Assembly (NCBI GenBank): GCA_021014325.1
Contig: CM037473.1
Span: 24,728,822 to 24,792,821, forward strand
Source of the DNA: Plazaster borealis
Taxonomy: Eukaryota; Echinodermata; Asteroidea; Forcipulatida; Labidiasteridae
Length of the DNA stretch: 64,000 bases
Reading direction: 5' to 3'
Position numbers and translations under genes: made by a program. This document shows, one piece after another, positions 63,795-64,000 of this stretch. How positions within the stretch are numbered: the stretch's first letter is position 1; the number at the start of each line of letters is the position of its first letter. A model generated the notes under the pieces. The model saw nothing but the letters and a program-made list of their open reading frames with translations. It did not search any database and had not been told where the DNA came from.

Positions 63795-64000
63795 CTGGGT
63801 GGTCCAGAGCATTAGACTAAAGTTCTGATGGCTGAGTCATCAGAGGTTTGACTCCCCTTCGTAACACTTATGTCCTCGTGCAAGACATTTAACTATAATA
63901 GCTTCTAATCAGGAGTAAAAGGGTACCTGCGAGGGTAGAGATTGTTGATGTGAATGATTAGCAACCTGTGCAATCGTCTGGCTGCCGGTGCTTCATACTC
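63795..64000 (+). repeat. SINE, cut by window end
   Basis: A diverged head (TGGGTGGTCCAGAGCATTAG), body ACTTATGTCCTCGTGCAAGA and GGGTACCTGCGAGGGTAGAG, GCAACCTGTGCA. Same family as the 49622 copy. Confidence 0.7.

Noticed and set aside
1..64000. Functional tRNA genes
   Set aside because: Many B-box matches exist, but all continue into SINE bodies, are palindromic, or lack a paired acceptor stem.

Overview
This window is eukaryotic nuclear DNA. It is AT-rich and intron-rich, with short exons separated by kilobases of repeats, AATAAA-type poly(A) signals and no prokaryotic gene organisation. The repeat content suggests a marine invertebrate deuterostome, most likely an echinoderm. Evidence includes SINEs with tRNA-Leu(CAA)-like heads, a DIRS-type tyrosine-recombinase retroelement, Penelope-like 3' fragments, CR1/L2-like LINEs, many TTAA-flanked MITEs, and a foldback element with 15-16 bp subrepeats and an 8-9 bp target duplication resembling the sea-urchin TU elements. 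Species cannot be fixed from sequence alone.

Five gene models are supported by reading exons across splice sites. (A) The last coding exon of an arginine/serine-rich protein lies on + (3442-3649). (B) An unrecognised + gene has four candidate exons between 8172 and 14220. (D) An unrecognised - gene has three 3' exons between 34999 and 31802, with compatible phases and a stop. (P) A complete five-exon PXMP2 gene (peroxisomal membrane protein of the Mpv17/PMP22 family, 186 codons) lies on - (58041 to 49445). (L) The start of a secreted C-type lectin domain gene lies on + (58675 onward), continuing past the window. P and L are head to head, with 633 bp between their start codons.

Layout: 1-15 kb holds genes A and B with MITEs, SINEs and a 1.5 kb TIR element rich in ACGTTG words. 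16-18.8 kb holds two back-to-back minisatellites. 20.9-24.9 kb is a decayed DIRS element. 26-30 kb holds a dispersed array of ~52 bp blocks that look either like mini-exons on the - strand or like an RNA hairpin, plus a 156 bp triplicate. 31.8-35 kb is gene D. 35.3-40 kb is a DIRS element split by a LINE. 41-43.5 kb is a second LINE. 44-49 kb is MITE-rich. 49.4-58 kb is PXMP2, with a TU-like foldback in intron 1. 58.7-64 kb is the lectin gene, whose introns hold two large inverted repeats and a SINE split by an insertion.

The genes do not form a pathway. The most unusual items are the 26-29 kb block array, the TTAA-flanked MITE superfamily (at least 12 copies with one terminal motif and several unrelated interiors), and the long inverted repeats around 57 and 60 kb. 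No database search was possible, so family names rest on recognised motifs.
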